NCBI GenBank assembly: GCA_002391525.1
Contig: DGFE01000224.1
Coordinates: 1-17,825 of the forward strand
DNA: 17,825 nt
Source: Competibacteraceae bacterium UBA3908
Lineage (GTDB): Bacteria > Pseudomonadota > Gammaproteobacteria > Competibacterales > Competibacteraceae
Reading direction: 5' to 3'
Position 1 is the first letter of the stretch. Every line of letters starts with the position of its first letter. Of this stretch, positions 1-6,488 are shown piece by piece. A model generated the notes under the pieces. The model saw nothing but the letters and a program-made list of their open reading frames with translations. It did no database searches and had not been told where the DNA came from. The position numbers and the translations under genes are program-made.

Positions 1-143
1 TGCACGGGCTTCAAGCCATCGCCGATGTGGGGCAGTGCCCGGTCCAGAATGACGTACATGGAATAATCCAGGAACGCCTTTTCGGTGAAGATTTTGAGCG
101 GTACTCGCTCGGTGCCGTCGGCGGTAAAGGTCAATTCGGTCAT
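1..143 (-). CDS. parC: DNA topoisomerase IV subunit A, N-terminal fragment (partial at window edge)
   Basis: Reading the minus strand from the ATG at 141-143 gives 47 residues before the window ends. They include [20 protein letters not shown] and then HIGDGLKPV, which match the start of ParC (in E. coli, [32 protein letters not shown]). ParC is the DNA-cleaving subunit of topoisomerase IV, which works with ParE to unlink daughter chromosomes after replication. The catalytic tyrosine and the quinolone-resistance region lie beyond the edge and cannot be judged. The N-terminus is about six residues longer than in E. coli before the FTE motif. No strong Shine-Dalgarno is visible. The stop codon of the Uma2-family gene lies only 13 bases upstream on the same strand, so the two may be co-transcribed. 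The identification rests on this short but highly characteristic stretch. Confidence 0.9.
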   Translation of the reverse strand, partial: [47 protein letters not shown]

Positions 144-156
144 TCGGAAGCGTCGC

Positions 157-747
157 TCAGGGATTGGGGAACAGTTCAGTCAAGTCGATCACGGCATCGG
201 GACAGAGAATTGGCGCGATCTGGCCGGTGCGGCGGCAATCCCGCTGCCGGTACTGGCCATTTGCGGGATCGCGGTAGATTTCGAGTTGCTTCTGCTGGAT
301 GTCGAGCAGCCAGACTTCCGGGATGCCATGGCTGGCATAGAGCGGAACTTTAACGTCACGGTCGTAGCGGAGAGTGCTGTCTGAAACCTCCACAAGAAGC
401 AGTACATCTTCGGGATGCGGACTGGATTGTTCGTAATCGTCTCCCCGCCAGCGCAGGATAGCGAGGTCGGGTTGAGGTTCCGCATAACCGCTCAATACGA
501 CGGGATTCTGCGCCGCGATAATCGCTTTGTCGCCGACCACTTTTGAAAACAGGCGAATGAGGCGATTGACATTACCCCCATGAGAACTCCCAATCGGCGC
601 CATTTCAATGATCTCCCCGTCGATCAATTCCACCCGCGAATCCTCGTTGAGCAGGCCCACTTCGCCCATGCGATGGTATTCCGCCACGGTCCAACGATGG
701 CGAGGTTGGGAGTTCAGTAATTCACGTTCTGCTACCGGTGTTGGCAT
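157..747 (-). CDS. Uma2 family (DUF820) PD-(D/E)XK-type endonuclease
   Basis: 196 residues, the usual size for Uma2 proteins. These have a restriction-endonuclease-like fold, are abundant in cyanobacteria and other environmental bacteria, and have no settled biological role. The family signature is visible in order: RVELIDGEIIEMAP (residues 38-51, with E40 and H56 conserved), PQPDLAI (91-97, acidic D94), LLLVEVSDSTLRYDRDVK (117-133, catalytic-type E120 and K133) and YASHGIPEVWLLD (137-149). All expected active-site residues are present, so the enzyme looks intact. The ATG at 745-747 is the only good start, at the beginning of the conserved frame. It lies just upstream of parC on the same strand, and its first codons overlap a methyltransferase-like remnant in another frame. 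Uma2 genes are often mobile or multicopy, so recent acquisition is possible but not shown. Confidence 0.9.
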   Translation of the reverse strand: MPTPVAERELLNSQPRHRWTVAEYHRMGEVGLLNEDSRVELIDGEIIEMAPIGSSHGGNVNRLIRLFSKVVGDKAIIAAQNPVVLSGYAEPQPDLAILRWRGDDYEQSSPHPEDVLLLVEVSDSTLRYDRDVKVPLYASHGIPEVWLLDIQQKQLEIYRDPANGQYRQRDCRRTGQIAPILCPDAVIDLTELFPNP

Positions 748-980
748 GACACAACCTCTTTCAATACAGAATCAAGTGGTCTGGCATTCATCCGCTTCCG
801 ATTTAACATGAGCAACCTTCGCAAAACACCTTCGTCGTTCAAATTCGCTGGCCAGCCGTAAACCGCCACGACGGCTTCATCCGGAACGCGATGGGTGTTT
901 ACCAGCCACGCCGGGCGCTGGCCGTACCGAGCAGCCCGCACGCCTCGTTGCAGGGCGACTGCGCGGCGGCCACTCCGTCA
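732..980 (-). pseudogene. Remnant resembling the C-terminus of a DNA methyltransferase / type II restriction enzyme
   Basis: The minus-strand frame open from about 980 to the stop at 732-734 encodes, from a GTG at 939-941, about 69 residues. They contain RPAWLVNTHRVPDEAVVAVY followed by GWPANLNDEG and VLRRLLMLNRKR. This resembles the extreme C-terminus of large class I SAM-dependent DNA methyltransferases (typical form: RPTWL, a hydrophobic helix, LDEAV..AYGWP, then L(S/T)DEEIL.RLLALNLER). Nothing upstream in this frame continues the protein: an in-frame stop sits at 978-980, and no methyltransferase motifs were seen in the other frames up to 1146. I therefore read it as a decayed tail, not a functional gene. 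The call rests on my memory of the family's C-terminal pattern. A small unrelated protein remains possible. It overlaps the first 16 bases of the Uma2 gene. Confidence 0.45.
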
Positions 981-1146
981 ACGCCGCACGGCGCCATTTC
1001 TGGTTGGAGAATTACGGGGTCTTCGCGGCAAATCGAGTGGACGGAAACCGAGTCAAACTGGCTTAAACTATACCCACAATTCCGTTTGCCAAGCCAGCAA
1101 CGCATTCCGTTGGCCGGATCTTCAACCCCACCCCAAGGCTCGCTCC
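981..1146. other. Non-coding stretch between the methyltransferase remnant and aguB
   Basis: No convincing gene on either strand. The plus strand should hold the aguB promoter. The most AT-rich part is around 1055-1085, but I could not assign -35 and -10 boxes with good spacing. No hairpin terminator was found. Confidence 0.4.
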
Positions 1147-2040
1147 ATGCGCCCGAAAACCCTGAACGTCGGCCTGGTCCAACAAGCCTGCACCGCCGAC
1201 CGCAACGCCAATCTGGCCGCCAGCATCGACGGCATCCGCGAACTGGCCGGCCACGGCGCGCAATTGATCGTGCTGCCGGAACTGCACGCCAGCCTGTATT
1301 TCTGCCAGACCGAGAATCCCGACCTGTTCGACCTGGCCGAACCGATTCCCGGTCCCACGACCGGGGAACTGGGAACGGTCTGCCGTGAACTGGGCGTGGT
1401 GGTGGTCGCTTCGCTGTTCGAGCGCCGCGCGCCGGGCCTGTATCACAACACCGCCGTGGTGCTGGAACGCGACGGCAGCATCGCCGGCACCTATCGCAAG
1501 ATGCACATCCCCGACGATCCCGGCTATTACGAGAAATTCTATTTCACCCCCGGCGATCTCGGTTTCACCCCCATCGACACCTCGGTGGGCCGGCTCGGTG
1601 TGCTGGTGTGCTGGGATCAGTGGTATCCCGAAGCGGCGCGACTGCTGGCGCTGGCCGGCGCGGAACTGCTGCTCTATCCGACCGCCATCGGCTGGAATCC
1701 CAACGACGACGAGGAGGAACGCCAACGGCAATGGGAAGCCTGGATGCTCATCCAGCGGGCGCACGCCATCGCCAACGGCCTTCCGGTGGTGGTCTGCAAC
1801 CGGGTTGGTTTCGAGCCTGACCCGTCCGGCCAAACCTCCGGTGCGCAGTTCTGGGGGACCAGCTTCATCGTCGGCCCGCAAGGCGAATGGCTCGCCACCG
1901 CCCCGCCCGACCAGCCGGCCACGCTGGCGGTGGAACTGGACCTGAGCCGTTGCGAACAGGTGCGGCGCGTCTGGCCCTATCTGCGCGACCGGCGCATCGA
2001 CGCCTACGACGGCTTGCTGAAACGCTATCTGGACCGCTGA
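1147..2040 (+). CDS. aguB: N-carbamoylputrescine amidase (nitrilase superfamily)
   Basis: 297 residues from the ATG at 1147. The frame is open further upstream, but family homology begins right at this start (KTLNVGLVQQACTAD). The protein hydrolyses N-carbamoylputrescine to putrescine, CO2 and ammonia in the agmatine route of polyamine synthesis, in the cytoplasm. The nitrilase catalytic triad is complete: E45 in LPELH, K118 in YRKMHIPDDPGYYEKFYF and C155 in GVLVCWDQWYPEAARL. The stretches PTAIGWNP and GAQFWGTSFI are typical of the AguB subgroup and less so of other C-N hydrolases. No agmatine deiminase (aguA) lies within the window, although the two are often adjacent. Downstream, 80 bases separate it from the next plus-strand gene, so they could share a transcript. 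I am confident of the family and fairly confident of the exact substrate. Confidence 0.88.
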   Translation: MRPKTLNVGLVQQACTADRNANLAASIDGIRELAGHGAQLIVLPELHASLYFCQTENPDLFDLAEPIPGPTTGELGTVCRELGVVVVASLFERRAPGLYHNTAVVLERDGSIAGTYRKMHIPDDPGYYEKFYFTPGDLGFTPIDTSVGRLGVLVCWDQWYPEAARLLALAGAELLLYPTAIGWNPNDDEEERQRQWEAWMLIQRAHAIANGLPVVVCNRVGFEPDPSGQTSGAQFWGTSFIVGPQGEWLATAPPDQPATLAVELDLSRCEQVRRVWPYLRDRRIDAYDGLLKRYLDR

Positions 2041-2120
2041 AAATAGCGGCACGGGCGTTTGCCGCCGGCGCGGTCCACGACTATAGTTCCAGCGAACCTC
2101 ATCACCCTGGACGAACCACC

Positions 2121-2987
2121 ATGCCCACGCCCGCCGACCGACTCCGCGCCCTGCTGGCCCAACCCGGTTTGCTGCCGATGCCCGGCTGTCACGACGCGAT
2201 GTCCGCCAAACTGGTGGAACAGGCCGGTTTCCCCATCGCGTTCATGAGCGGCTTCGCGGTCTCCGCCGCCCGACTGGGCCTGCCCGATACCGGTTTGATT
2301 TCCTATGGCGAAATGGTGGATCAGGGCCGGACTATCTGCGGCGCGGTTTCGATTCCACTCATCGGCGACGGCGATACCGGTTTCGGCAATCCGCTCAACG
2401 TGAAACGCACGGTCGCAGGCTACGCCCGCGCCGGTTTCGCCTGCATCATGATCGAAGACCAGGTCATGCCCAAGCGCTGCGGTCACACCCGGGGCAAGGC
2501 GGTGGTCACCCGCGAGGAAGCGTCGCTGCGGCTGCAAGCGGCGGTAGACGCGCGCAACGAAGGCGTGGACATTCTGATCATGGCCCGCACCGACGCCCGC
2601 GCCACCGACGGTCTGGACGAGGGCATCGCCCGTTGCCGGGCGTTCGCCGAAATCGGCGCGGACATCACCTTTCTCGAAGCGCCGCTGAGCGAAGCGGAAA
2701 TGCGCCGCTATTGCGACGAAGTCCCCGGTCCCAAGATGGCCAATCTGATCGAGTTCGGCAAGACGCCGTTGTTGCCGCCCGCGCGACTGGAAGCCATCGG
2801 CTACAAGATCGCCGTCTATCCGCTGACCTTGCTGAACGTATCGATCAAGGCCATGCGTGCGGCGCTGGCCCGCATCCAGCGAGGCGAAGCGGCGGACGTA
2901 CTGGATTTCGAGACCTTGCAGGCGGCGGTCGGCTTTCCGGACTACTACGCGGCCGAGGAGCGCTACGGCACGTCGCGCGGCGGCTGA
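2121..2987 (+). CDS. Isocitrate lyase / PEP mutase superfamily enzyme (oxaloacetate decarboxylase or dimethylmalate/methylisocitrate lyase-like)
   Basis: 288 residues from the ATG at 2121. This is the alpha/beta-barrel superfamily that makes or breaks C-C or P-C bonds next to a carboxylate using Mg2+. Visible signatures: FMSGFAVSAARLGLPDTGL (41-59), the metal-binding GDGDTGFGN (82-90), IEDQ (111-114) and KRCGH (118-122), then IMARTDAR (153-160). The Cys in KRCGH is the general acid/base of the lyases (isocitrate lyase, PrpB, 2,3-dimethylmalate lyase) and is usually absent from true PEP mutases and oxaloacetate decarboxylases, so a lyase reaction is favoured. Length and overall pattern differ somewhat from E. 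coli PrpB, and no prpC or prpD is present, so the methylcitrate cycle is not supported by context. Its 3' end overlaps the converging phosphatase gene by 25 bases. The substrate is unassigned. Confidence 0.85.
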   Translation: MPTPADRLRALLAQPGLLPMPGCHDAMSAKLVEQAGFPIAFMSGFAVSAARLGLPDTGLISYGEMVDQGRTICGAVSIPLIGDGDTGFGNPLNVKRTVAGYARAGFACIMIEDQVMPKRCGHTRGKAVVTREEASLRLQAAVDARNEGVDILIMARTDARATDGLDEGIARCRAFAEIGADITFLEAPLSEAEMRRYCDEVPGPKMANLIEFGKTPLLPPARLEAIGYKIAVYPLTLLNVSIKAMRAALARIQRGEAADVLDFETLQAAVGFPDYYAAEERYGTSRGG

Positions 2988-3595
2988 TCGGCGGTCAGCA
3001 CGTCCCGCCAGATTTCCCGCTCCGCCTGGAGCCAGTGGTCCAGCGCGCCCCGCTGCGGTTGGCGCCGGCTGAGTTCGGAGGCGCGCTGGCGGATGCGGTC
3101 TTCATGCCGGACCGTCAGATCCTGACGACAACCCTGATACGCCTCCCAGGTGGGACAGACCTCCGGACGGGCACGGAGCATCAGCTTCATCGCGTCCTCT
3201 ACGCTCGCGCCTTCGATCAGGGTGAGATAGGCCAGCACGACCAGCGACGAGCGGTTGATGCCGGCGGTGCAATGGACATAGACCCGATGGCCATGGCGCA
3301 GCAGGCCGTGCAGCATTCGCACGGCCGCCGGCAGGCCGCGTCGCTGGTCGTCGGGATCGAAATCGCGCAAGGGACAGCGTTCCATCGTCAAGCCCAGTGC
3401 ACGGCCGTGCCGGACGTGCAGCGGGTAGTCAATCTCCAGTTTTCCCAGGCACTCGTCGTGTTGCAGCGACAGCACGGCGGAGACCCGAGTTTCCGCGCGG
3501 ATGGCGTCGAGATCGCCGACCTGGCGCGGGCAGCTGCCCACGACCAGATCGTGGCGAACGACGTTCCAATTCAAGCTCCAGGCCCACATCGCCAT
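2963..3595 (-). CDS. Dual-specificity-type protein phosphatase with C-terminal DUF2934 module
   Basis: About 210 residues. The cysteine-phosphatase P-loop HCTAGINRSS is complete (HCX5R, C109 and R115 counted from this ATG). It is preceded by the aspartate-rich RDFDPDD loop that would supply the general acid, and followed by a helix typical of dual-specificity phosphatases. After the catalytic domain, RIRQRASEL...GALDHWLQAEREI (about residues 167-194) matches DUF2934, a short helical module of unknown function, so this is a two-domain fusion. The start is uncertain. A TTG at 3625 extends the frame by 10 residues but lacks an RBS. A GAGGAG at 3599-3604 lies 3 bases before the ATG at 3595 and 9 bases before the ATG at 3589, so 3589 may be the real start. 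Substrate unknown: phosphoprotein, phosphoinositide or glycan are all possible. Confidence 0.85.
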   Translation of the reverse strand: MAMWAWSLNWNVVRHDLVVGSCPRQVGDLDAIRAETRVSAVLSLQHDECLGKLEIDYPLHVRHGRALGLTMERCPLRDFDPDDQRRGLPAAVRMLHGLLRHGHRVYVHCTAGINRSSLVVLAYLTLIEGASVEDAMKLMLRARPEVCPTWEAYQGCRQDLTVRHEDRIRQRASELSRRQPQRGALDHWLQAEREIWRDVLTADQPPRDVP

Positions 3596-3650
3596 AAGCT
3601 CCTCGTCGCTTGGAGGCGTTGACAATTCACAAACCGGAACGACCCCAATC

Positions 3651-3659
3651 TGTTACAAT
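3651..3659 (+). promoter_or_regulatory. Candidate extended -10 promoter for the DUF2892 gene
   Basis: TGTTACAAT gives an extended -10 (TGn followed by TACAAT). No good -35 is found at 17 bases, as expected for extended -10 promoters. Transcription would start near 3666, about 28 bases before the ATG. GTTACA occurs twice, at 3652-3657 and 3664-3669, a direct repeat with 12-base period that could bind a regulator. Confidence 0.4.
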
Positions 3660-3681
3660 AGTTGTTACACGCAACCGTAAT

Positions 3682-3687
3682 GGAGGT
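3682..3687 (+). promoter_or_regulatory. Strong ribosome binding site deciding the DUF2892 start
   Basis: GGAGGT lies 6 bases before the ATG at 3694. This fixes the start there and excludes the in-frame TTG at 3610, which would add 28 unconserved residues. Confidence 0.75.
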
Positions 3688-3693
3688 CAAACC

Positions 3694-3909
3694 ATGAACT
3701 TCGTCAAAAACGTTGGATCGACCGACAAAATCGCCCGCATCGTGATCGGCGCGCTGCTGATCCTGTTGGCGCTCACGGGCACTATCGGCTGGTGGGGCTG
3801 GATCGGGGTGGTGCCCATCGCCACCGCGCTGATGGGCTGGTGCCCGGCCTACTCGCTGCTCGGCATCAAAACCTGCCCGACCGAAAATCCCCCAAGCGCA
3901 TTTCTTTGA
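3694..3909 (+). CDS. Small DUF2892 (YgaP-type transmembrane) membrane protein
   Basis: 71 residues. The protein starts MNFVKNVGSTDKIARIVIG and forms two hydrophobic segments (about 13-29 and 32-48) with a short glycine/tryptophan turn between them. It then ends with GWCPAYSLLGIKTCP, in which two cysteines (C50, C61) flank the YSLLGI motif. This is the DUF2892 family, the membrane part of E. coli YgaP (fused there to a rhodanese domain) and common as a stand-alone inner membrane protein near sulfur-handling genes. No rhodanese or sulfide quinone reductase is next to it here, so a sulfur role is only an association from the family. The gene stands alone between its own promoter and a terminator, divergent from the phosphatase. 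Confidence 0.85.
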   Translation: MNFVKNVGSTDKIARIVIGALLILLALTGTIGWWGWIGVVPIATALMGWCPAYSLLGIKTCPTENPPSAFL

Positions 3910-3940
3910 TTGATCCGTAACGGCTTGCCTCGACCGACAG

Positions 3941-3970
3941 CCGGCCGCCCCGCGCGGCCGGTTTGCTTTT
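3941..3970 (+). terminator. Rho-independent terminator after the DUF2892 gene
   Basis: A perfect 8-bp stem (CCGGCCGC at 3941-3948 with GCGGCCGG at 3954-3961), a 5-base loop and a trailing TTTGCTTTT. The T-tract is only on the plus strand, so it terminates the DUF2892 transcript and not der. Confidence 0.8.
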
Positions 3971-4046
3971 GGGCGACCGAATCGACATCGGGTTCTCGAC
4001 GGCGCGAACCGGCTGGTCGGCGATGGCGGCTTACGGCGCCGCCTAA

Positions 4047-5435
4047 TTATTTGCCGGTTTTCCGGCGTCCGCCAGTCTTGAGCCGGCGGGTTCGCCCTCC
4101 GGCGGGCTGATAGGGATTTTCGCCGCTACGGAATTCGATGCGAATCGGCGTACCCCACAAATCCAGCCGCTTGCGATAGACGCCAGCCAGATAGCGCCGG
4201 TAGGAATCGGGCACGTGCTCGATTCGGTTGCCGTGGATGACGACCAGCGGCGGGTTCTGGCCACCCTGATGGGCGTAGCGCAGCTTGATGCTGTGGCCGT
4301 GGACCAGCGGCGGCTGGTGGGCAGCCAGCGCGTCTTCGAGAATCCGGGTCAGTTCGGGCGTGGACAGTTTGCGAATAGCGGCGGCATGGGCTTCCCGCAC
4401 CGAAGTCAGCAGTTCGCCGACCCCGGTGCCGTGCAGGGCGGAAATGAAATGAATCCTGGCGAAGTCGAGAAAACCCAGCCGCCGGTCGAGATCGCGCTTC
4501 ACCTGGCTGCGGATGTCGGGATCGAGGCGATCCCACTTGTTGACCGCCAGCGCCAGCGCCCGGCCACTGTCCAGAATCAGGCCCAGCAGGCTGGCGTCCT
4601 GCTCGCCGATGCCCTGGCGGGCGTCCAGCACCAGCACGACCACGTGGGATTGCTCGATGGCTTGCAGGGCCTTGATGACGCTGAACTTCTCCACCGTCTC
4701 GCTGACCCGCGCGCGGCGGCGCACCCCGGCGGTGTCCATCAAGACGTATCGCTGACCGTCGCGTTCGAACGGCACGGCCACGCTGTCGCGGGTGGTGCCG
4801 GGCAGATCGCAGGCCAGCATCCGCTCCTCCCCGAGCAGACGGTTGACCAGGGTGGATTTGCCGACGTTGGGCCGCCCGACCACCGCCAGCCTGATGACGC
4901 CTTCGGGCTCCTCCGACGCTGCCGCCTCCCCGGCTTCGCCCGTGGCCGGCAAGGCAGCGAAAACCTCCTCCATCAACGTTTCGACGCCCTGATTGTGGAC
5001 AGCGGCGATGACGTGCAGCTGATCCAGCCCAAGGGCGTGAAAGTCGGCGCTGAGCAGATCGGGATCGCGGTGTTCGGCCTTGTTGATCACCAGATGCACG
5101 GATTTTCCGGCGCGGCGCAACTGGCCGGCGATTTCCTCGTCGGTCGTCGTCAGCCCGGCGCGGCCATCCACCAGCAGCAACACGGCGTCGGCTTCCTCGA
5201 TGGCCCGCCATGCCTGCCGCGCCACCAATCCGCTCAAGCCTTCGTCCTCGCCGGTCAGGCCGCCGGTATCCACCACCACGTAGGGACCCGGACCGCGCTG
5301 GCCGATCCCGTACTGACGGTCGCGGGTCAGACCGGGCAGATCCGCCACCAGCGCGTTGCGGGTGCGGGTCAGGGAATTGAATAAAGTGGATTTGCCGACG
5401 TTGGGTCGGCCAACCAGCGCGATGACGGGGAGCAT
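4047..5435 (-). CDS. der: GTPase Der (EngA), ribosome assembly factor
   Basis: 462 residues with the unique Der layout of two GTPase domains plus a C-terminal KH-like domain. Domain 1 has G1 GRPNVGKS (9-16), the LPGLTRDR region and G3 DTGG (56-59). Domain 2 has G1 GRPNVGKS (187-194), LPGTTRDS, G3 DTAG (234-237), G4 NKWD (299-302) and G5 SALHG (332-336). The KH-like domain spans roughly 355-440, followed by a basic tail ending RRLKTGGRRKTGK. Der matures the 50S ribosomal subunit and is essential in most bacteria. In domain 1 the G4 motif reads NKAE (118-121) instead of NKxD, and the expected SA of G5 reads AAV, suggesting weakened guanine recognition there. The usual neighbours bamB and hisS are absent. 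A small hairpin (4025-4043) follows the stop without a T-tract. Confidence 0.97.
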   Translation of the reverse strand: MLPVIALVGRPNVGKSTLFNSLTRTRNALVADLPGLTRDRQYGIGQRGPGPYVVVDTGGLTGEDEGLSGLVARQAWRAIEEADAVLLLVDGRAGLTTTDEEIAGQLRRAGKSVHLVINKAEHRDPDLLSADFHALGLDQLHVIAAVHNQGVETLMEEVFAALPATGEAGEAAASEEPEGVIRLAVVGRPNVGKSTLVNRLLGEERMLACDLPGTTRDSVAVPFERDGQRYVLMDTAGVRRRARVSETVEKFSVIKALQAIEQSHVVVLVLDARQGIGEQDASLLGLILDSGRALALAVNKWDRLDPDIRSQVKRDLDRRLGFLDFARIHFISALHGTGVGELLTSVREAHAAAIRKLSTPELTRILEDALAAHQPPLVHGHSIKLRYAHQGGQNPPLVVIHGNRIEHVPDSYRRYLAGVYRKRLDLWGTPIRIEFRSGENPYQPAGGRTRRLKTGGRRKTGK

Positions 5436-5586
5436 GGCGAACGCATCGGGATTTCGGGAAGATAAGGAAACGAATTATGCCTGAAAGTGCATTCCGGACG
5501 GCAGGAGTTCGGGCGCCGCGGCTTAAACCGCGCCATTTCCGGGATGCGGGCTTGGCGAACCGCCTGGCTGAAAAACACCAACCAAA

Positions 5587-5621
5587 CCGTCCCGCGACGG
5601 ATTTTCCGGCTTTGTCGCCGG
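5587..5621. repeat. Paired hairpins in the der/dehydrogenase spacer
   Basis: CCGTC/GACGG (5587-5591 with 5596-5600) is followed at once by CCGGC/GCCGG (5606-5610 with 5617-5621). On the minus strand the first hairpin is followed by a T-rich stretch reading TTTGGTTGGTGTTTTT, so it could terminate or attenuate transcripts entering the der leader. Confidence 0.35.
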
Positions 5622-5630
5622 TCGGATGCT

Positions 5631-5679
5631 CTGTTGTTATTTCAACAGGTTGTGCAAACAGGGCGACACGTGGTATGAA
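5631..5679 (+). promoter_or_regulatory. Candidate promoter with adjoining palindromic operator for the dehydrogenase
   Basis: TTGTGC at 5650-5655, an 18-base spacer and TATGAA at 5674-5679 preceded by TGG (extended -10 form) make a plausible sigma-70 promoter about 50 bases before the gene. Directly upstream lies CTGTTG-TTATTT-CAACAG (5631-5648), a perfect 6-bp inverted repeat placed like an activator or repressor site. The -35 match is weak. Confidence 0.35.
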
Positions 5680-5735
5680 TCGGTAACCACCAAGACTATT
5701 TCGATGGCGGGAGCAAAGGCCGGAGGGGCAAGACG

Positions 5736-6473
5736 ATGATGAATGACAAGAGCAGCAAGCCTGTGGCGGTGGTTACGGGCGCCAATCGCGGATTGGGACT
5801 GGAAACGGCCCGGCAGTTGGCCAAGCGCGACATCCGTGTGATCGTCACCAGCCGCAATCCGAGCAAGGGTGAGGCCGCACTGGAGAAGCTGCTGGCCGAA
5901 GAACTCGATGTCGTGTTCCATGTGCTGGACGTCGCCTCGGAAAGCAGCGTGGCCGAACTGGGCGCTTTCATCCACAGTCGCTGCGGGCGCGTCGACATCC
6001 TGGTCAACAACGCCGGGGTCTTTCTGGACGGTCACGGCGCGGAGGACACAGGAGGCGCCAGCGTGCTGACCGCCAGTCTGGAAACGCTGACGACCACCTT
6101 GAAAACCAATCTGTACGGCCCGTTGCTGCTGGCTCAGGAACTGGTGCCGTTGATGAAACAGCAGCATTATGGCCGTATCGTCAACGTGTCCAGCGGCATG
6201 GGTCAGTTGAGCGAGATGGAAGGCAAATCGCCGGCTTACCGGATTTCCAAGACCGCCCTGAACGCGCTGACCCGCATTCTGGCGGCGGAAACCCAGGGTT
6301 ACAACATCCTGGTCAACTCGGTCTGTCCCGGCTGGGTGCGCACCGACATGGGCGGCTCCAACGCGGAGCGGACGGTGGAGCAAGGCGTCTCGGTTATCGT
6401 CTGGGCCGCCACCCTGCCGGACGATGGACCGACCGGCGGCTTTTTCCGGGACGGCCAGCCGATCCCCTGGTAA
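5736..6473 (+). CDS. Short-chain dehydrogenase/reductase (carbonyl reductase-like)
   Basis: 245 residues, a classical-length SDR with a Rossmann fold. The NAD(P)-binding TGANRGLG (14-21), the NNAG motif (91-94), the structural N in TNLYG (125) and the catalytic Ser153 and YRISK (Y168, K172) are all present, so the enzyme should be active. An insertion around residues 97-117 (DGHGAEDTGGASVLTAS) and the YRISKTALNALTR helix recall carbonyl reductases of the CBR1 type. TSR at 38-40, at the end of the second strand, suits NADPH. Two ATGs overlap at 5736 and 5739, with GGAGGGG (5722-5728) at proper distance. It converges on the HAD phosphatase with only 15 bases between stops. An SDR gene also lies next to metZ in Pseudomonas, but I cannot say whether it is orthologous. 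Substrate unknown. Confidence 0.88.
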   Translation: MMNDKSSKPVAVVTGANRGLGLETARQLAKRDIRVIVTSRNPSKGEAALEKLLAEELDVVFHVLDVASESSVAELGAFIHSRCGRVDILVNNAGVFLDGHGAEDTGGASVLTASLETLTTTLKTNLYGPLLLAQELVPLMKQQHYGRIVNVSSGMGQLSEMEGKSPAYRISKTALNALTRILAAETQGYNILVNSVCPGWVRTDMGGSNAERTVEQGVSVIVWAATLPDDGPTGGFFRDGQPIPW

Positions 6474-6488
6474 GCGGTGGCGGGCCGT

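Larger units (their letters stand above)
5436..5735. other. Divergent intergenic region between der and the short-chain dehydrogenase
   Basis: About 300 bases without a credible gene. Contents seen: a weak CATAAT -10 candidate for der on the minus strand (5474-5479), two adjacent GC hairpins at 5587-5600 and 5606-5621, a CTGTTG/CAACAG palindrome at 5631-5648 and a promoter-like pair for the dehydrogenase at 5650-5679. An open minus-strand frame here (from 5581) overlaps the der start and has no recognisable protein features. Confidence 0.5.

Noticed and set aside
1063..2052. Minus-strand frame opposite aguB
   Set aside because: aguB has its complete catalytic triad on the plus strand, and the opposite frame shows no protein family pattern.
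2633..3622. Plus-strand frame spanning the lyase end and the phosphatase
   Set aside because: It crosses two real genes in other frames and has no coherent domain.
4215..5384. Plus-strand frame opposite der
   Set aside because: Antisense to both GTPase domains, no independent start signal or conserved motif.
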